The notes beneath the pieces are model-generated. The model was not told the DNA's origin and ran no database searches. It saw only the letters and a list, made by a program, of their open reading frames with translations. Shown here piece after piece: positions 13,553 to 14,687 of a stretch of 14,687 nucleotides of DNA. Origin of the DNA: Ruminococcaceae bacterium UBA6855 (GTDB taxonomy: Bacteria; Bacillota; Clostridia; Oscillospirales; Acutalibacteraceae); contig DKDF01000079.1 in the NCBI GenBank assembly GCA_002451755.1, positions 2,113 through 16,799 on the forward strand, in the 5' to 3' direction. The position numbers were made by a program, and so were the translations under genes. Numbering within the stretch: the stretch's first letter is position 1; each line of letters opens with the position of its first letter.

Positions 13553-14687
13553 ATGAGCACAGTATCTGATTATTTCGGAAGTCTCGTTTTTGACGACAGA
13601 GTGATGAAAGCAATGCTTTCCGCCGATGTTTACCAGTCTCTCAAGAAGACTATTGACGAAGGAGCAAGCCTGAATAATGACGTCGCCAACGCAGTTGCCG
13701 CCGCTATGAAAGACTGGGCCGTTGAGCATGGCGCGACCCATTTCACCCACTGGTTCCAGCCCCTGACCGGCATTACCGCCGAGAAGCACGACAGCTTCAT
13801 AACCCCCGCATCCGACGGACGCGTTATCATGGAGTTCTCGGGCAAGGAACTGATAAAAGGCGAGCCGGACGCATCGTCCTTCCCGTCGGGCGGACTCAGA
13901 GCAACCTTTGAAGCCCGCGGCTACACCGCGTGGGATCCCACTTCCTACGCATTTATAAAAGACAAGACCCTCTGCATTCCCACGGCGTTCTGCTCTTACG
14001 GCGGCGAGGCGCTCGACAAGAAAACGCCCCTGCTCCGTTCCATGCAGGCTCTCAACAAGCAGGCTCTTCGTATTCTCAGACTTTTCGGCAACACCGATGT
14101 AAAGTGCGTGCGCACCTCCGTCGGCCCCGAGCAGGAATACTTCCTTGTTGACAAGGCTCTCTATGAGAAGCGCAAAGACCTCGTCTTCTGCGGACGCACT
14201 CTTTTCGGCGCAAAGGCGCCCAAGGGTCAGGAGATGGACGACCACTATTTCGGAGTTATCAAGCCGAGAGTCGCCGCTTATATGGCAGATCTCAACGAAG
14301 AGCTCTGGAAGCTCGGCGTTCTTGCAAAGACCGAGCACAACGAAGTCGCACCGTCTCAGCATGAGCTCGCACCCATATACACCACGACGAACATCGCCAC
14401 CGACCACAACCAGCTGACCATGGAAATAATGCAGAAAGTCGCCGCGAAGCACGGACTTGTCTGCCTGCTCCACGAGAAGCCGTTCGCCGGAGTCAACGGC
14501 TCGGGCAAGCACAACAACTGGTCCATGGCTACGGATACCGGAGTCAACCTCCTCACCCCCGGCGAGACCCCCTATGAGAACGCACAGTTCCTGCTGTTCC
14601 TCTGCGCGGTCATCAAAGCCGTTGACGACTATCAGGATCTGCTCCGCGTCTCCGTCGCAACCGCAGGCAACGACCACAGACTCGGCG
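13553..14687 (+). CDS. glnN: Glutamine synthetase type III (GSIII), partial: C-terminus beyond the right edge
   Basis: It makes glutamine from glutamate, ammonia and ATP. The visible 378 residues are roughly half of a GSIII, which is usually about 700 residues. GSIII is the long form known from Bacteroides, clostridia and cyanobacteria. The N-terminal GSIII-specific part includes FGSLVFDDRVM (8-18), THWFQPLTG (65-73) and FPSGGLRATFEARGYTAWDP (110-129). Catalytic-core motifs follow: GPEQEYFLVD (191-200, metal-binding glutamates), EVAPSQHELAP (264-274), NGSGKHNNWS (315-324) and AGNDHRLG at the cut. The ATG at 13553 has AAGGAG 10 bases upstream. It is divergent from the pyrG-purF-carA operon, whose amidotransferases consume its product, and its leader carries a terminator-like hairpin. 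A long opposite-strand open frame across it is a codon-bias shadow. Confidence 0.97.
   Translation, partial: MSTVSDYFGSLVFDDRVMKAMLSADVYQSLKKTIDEGASLNNDVANAVAAAMKDWAVEHGATHFTHWFQPLTGITAEKHDSFITPASDGRVIMEFSGKELIKGEPDASSFPSGGLRATFEARGYTAWDPTSYAFIKDKTLCIPTAFCSYGGEALDKKTPLLRSMQALNKQALRILRLFGNTDVKCVRTSVGPEQEYFLVDKALYEKRKDLVFCGRTLFGAKAPKGQEMDDHYFGVIKPRVAAYMADLNEELWKLGVLAKTEHNEVAPSQHELAPIYTTTNIATDHNQLTMEIMQKVAAKHGLVCLLHEKPFAGVNGSGKHNNWSMATDTGVNLLTPGETPYENAQFLLFLCAVIKAVDDYQDLLRVSVATAGNDHRLG

Noticed and set aside
13514..14677. Long minus-strand open frame (387 codons) opposite the glutamine synthetase
   Set aside because: It lies fully antisense to a gene whose plus-strand translation matches GSIII motifs throughout. 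The opposite frame is open because of codon bias and shows no family motif or ribosome site.

Overview
The window looks like a chromosomal segment of a Bacillota (Firmicutes) bacterium, most likely a gut-type clostridium. The evidence is strong AGGAGG-type ribosome sites, near-consensus sigma-A promoters (TTGACA-17-TATAAT appears several times), intrinsic hairpin-plus-T terminators, a type III glutamine synthetase, a Bacillus-type iron-sulfur PurF, and a marR gene just upstream of an ABC exporter gene. No tRNA, rRNA, CRISPR array, insertion sequence or phage gene is visible. Every gene reads as intact except the two cut by the window edges.

Layout. (1) 1-1995, minus strand: a MarR-type regulator followed 4 bases later by an ABC exporter half-transporter that runs off the left edge. 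Their promoter has a perfect palindrome directly after its -10 box, which fits autoregulation. (2) 2039-3225: a TetR-type regulator (minus) divergent from a small protein that looks like a permuted NlpC/P60 (papain-like) enzyme (plus). A 20-base palindrome lies between the -35 and -10 boxes of the plus-strand promoter, a classical TetR operator position. (3) 3282-4643, minus: a family 16 glycoside hydrolase with an N-terminal domain of about five membrane segments; it shares a bidirectional terminator with the preceding gene. (4) 4825-12910, minus: a tight operon transcribed pyrG-purF-purC-carA-carB, ending in a strong terminator. It mixes pyrimidine steps (CTP synthase, carbamoyl-phosphate synthase) with purine steps (amidophosphoribosyltransferase, SAICAR synthetase). 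(5) 12911-13552: a 642-base intergenic region with outward promoters and several RNA-like hairpins. (6) 13553 to the right edge, plus: a type III glutamine synthetase (GSIII), cut by the edge.

How the parts work together. PyrG, PurF and CarA all spend glutamine, and the divergent GSIII gene makes it, so glutamine supply and nucleotide-linked demand face each other across one control region. In that region a good promoter on each side runs almost at once into an intrinsic-terminator-like hairpin: about 10 bases after the predicted start on the GSIII side and about 5 on the pyrG side. This is the arrangement of a transcription attenuator or a short RNA. No known riboswitch or attenuator class could be recognised there, so this control region is the best candidate in the window for undescribed biology. 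The enzymes themselves are ordinary.
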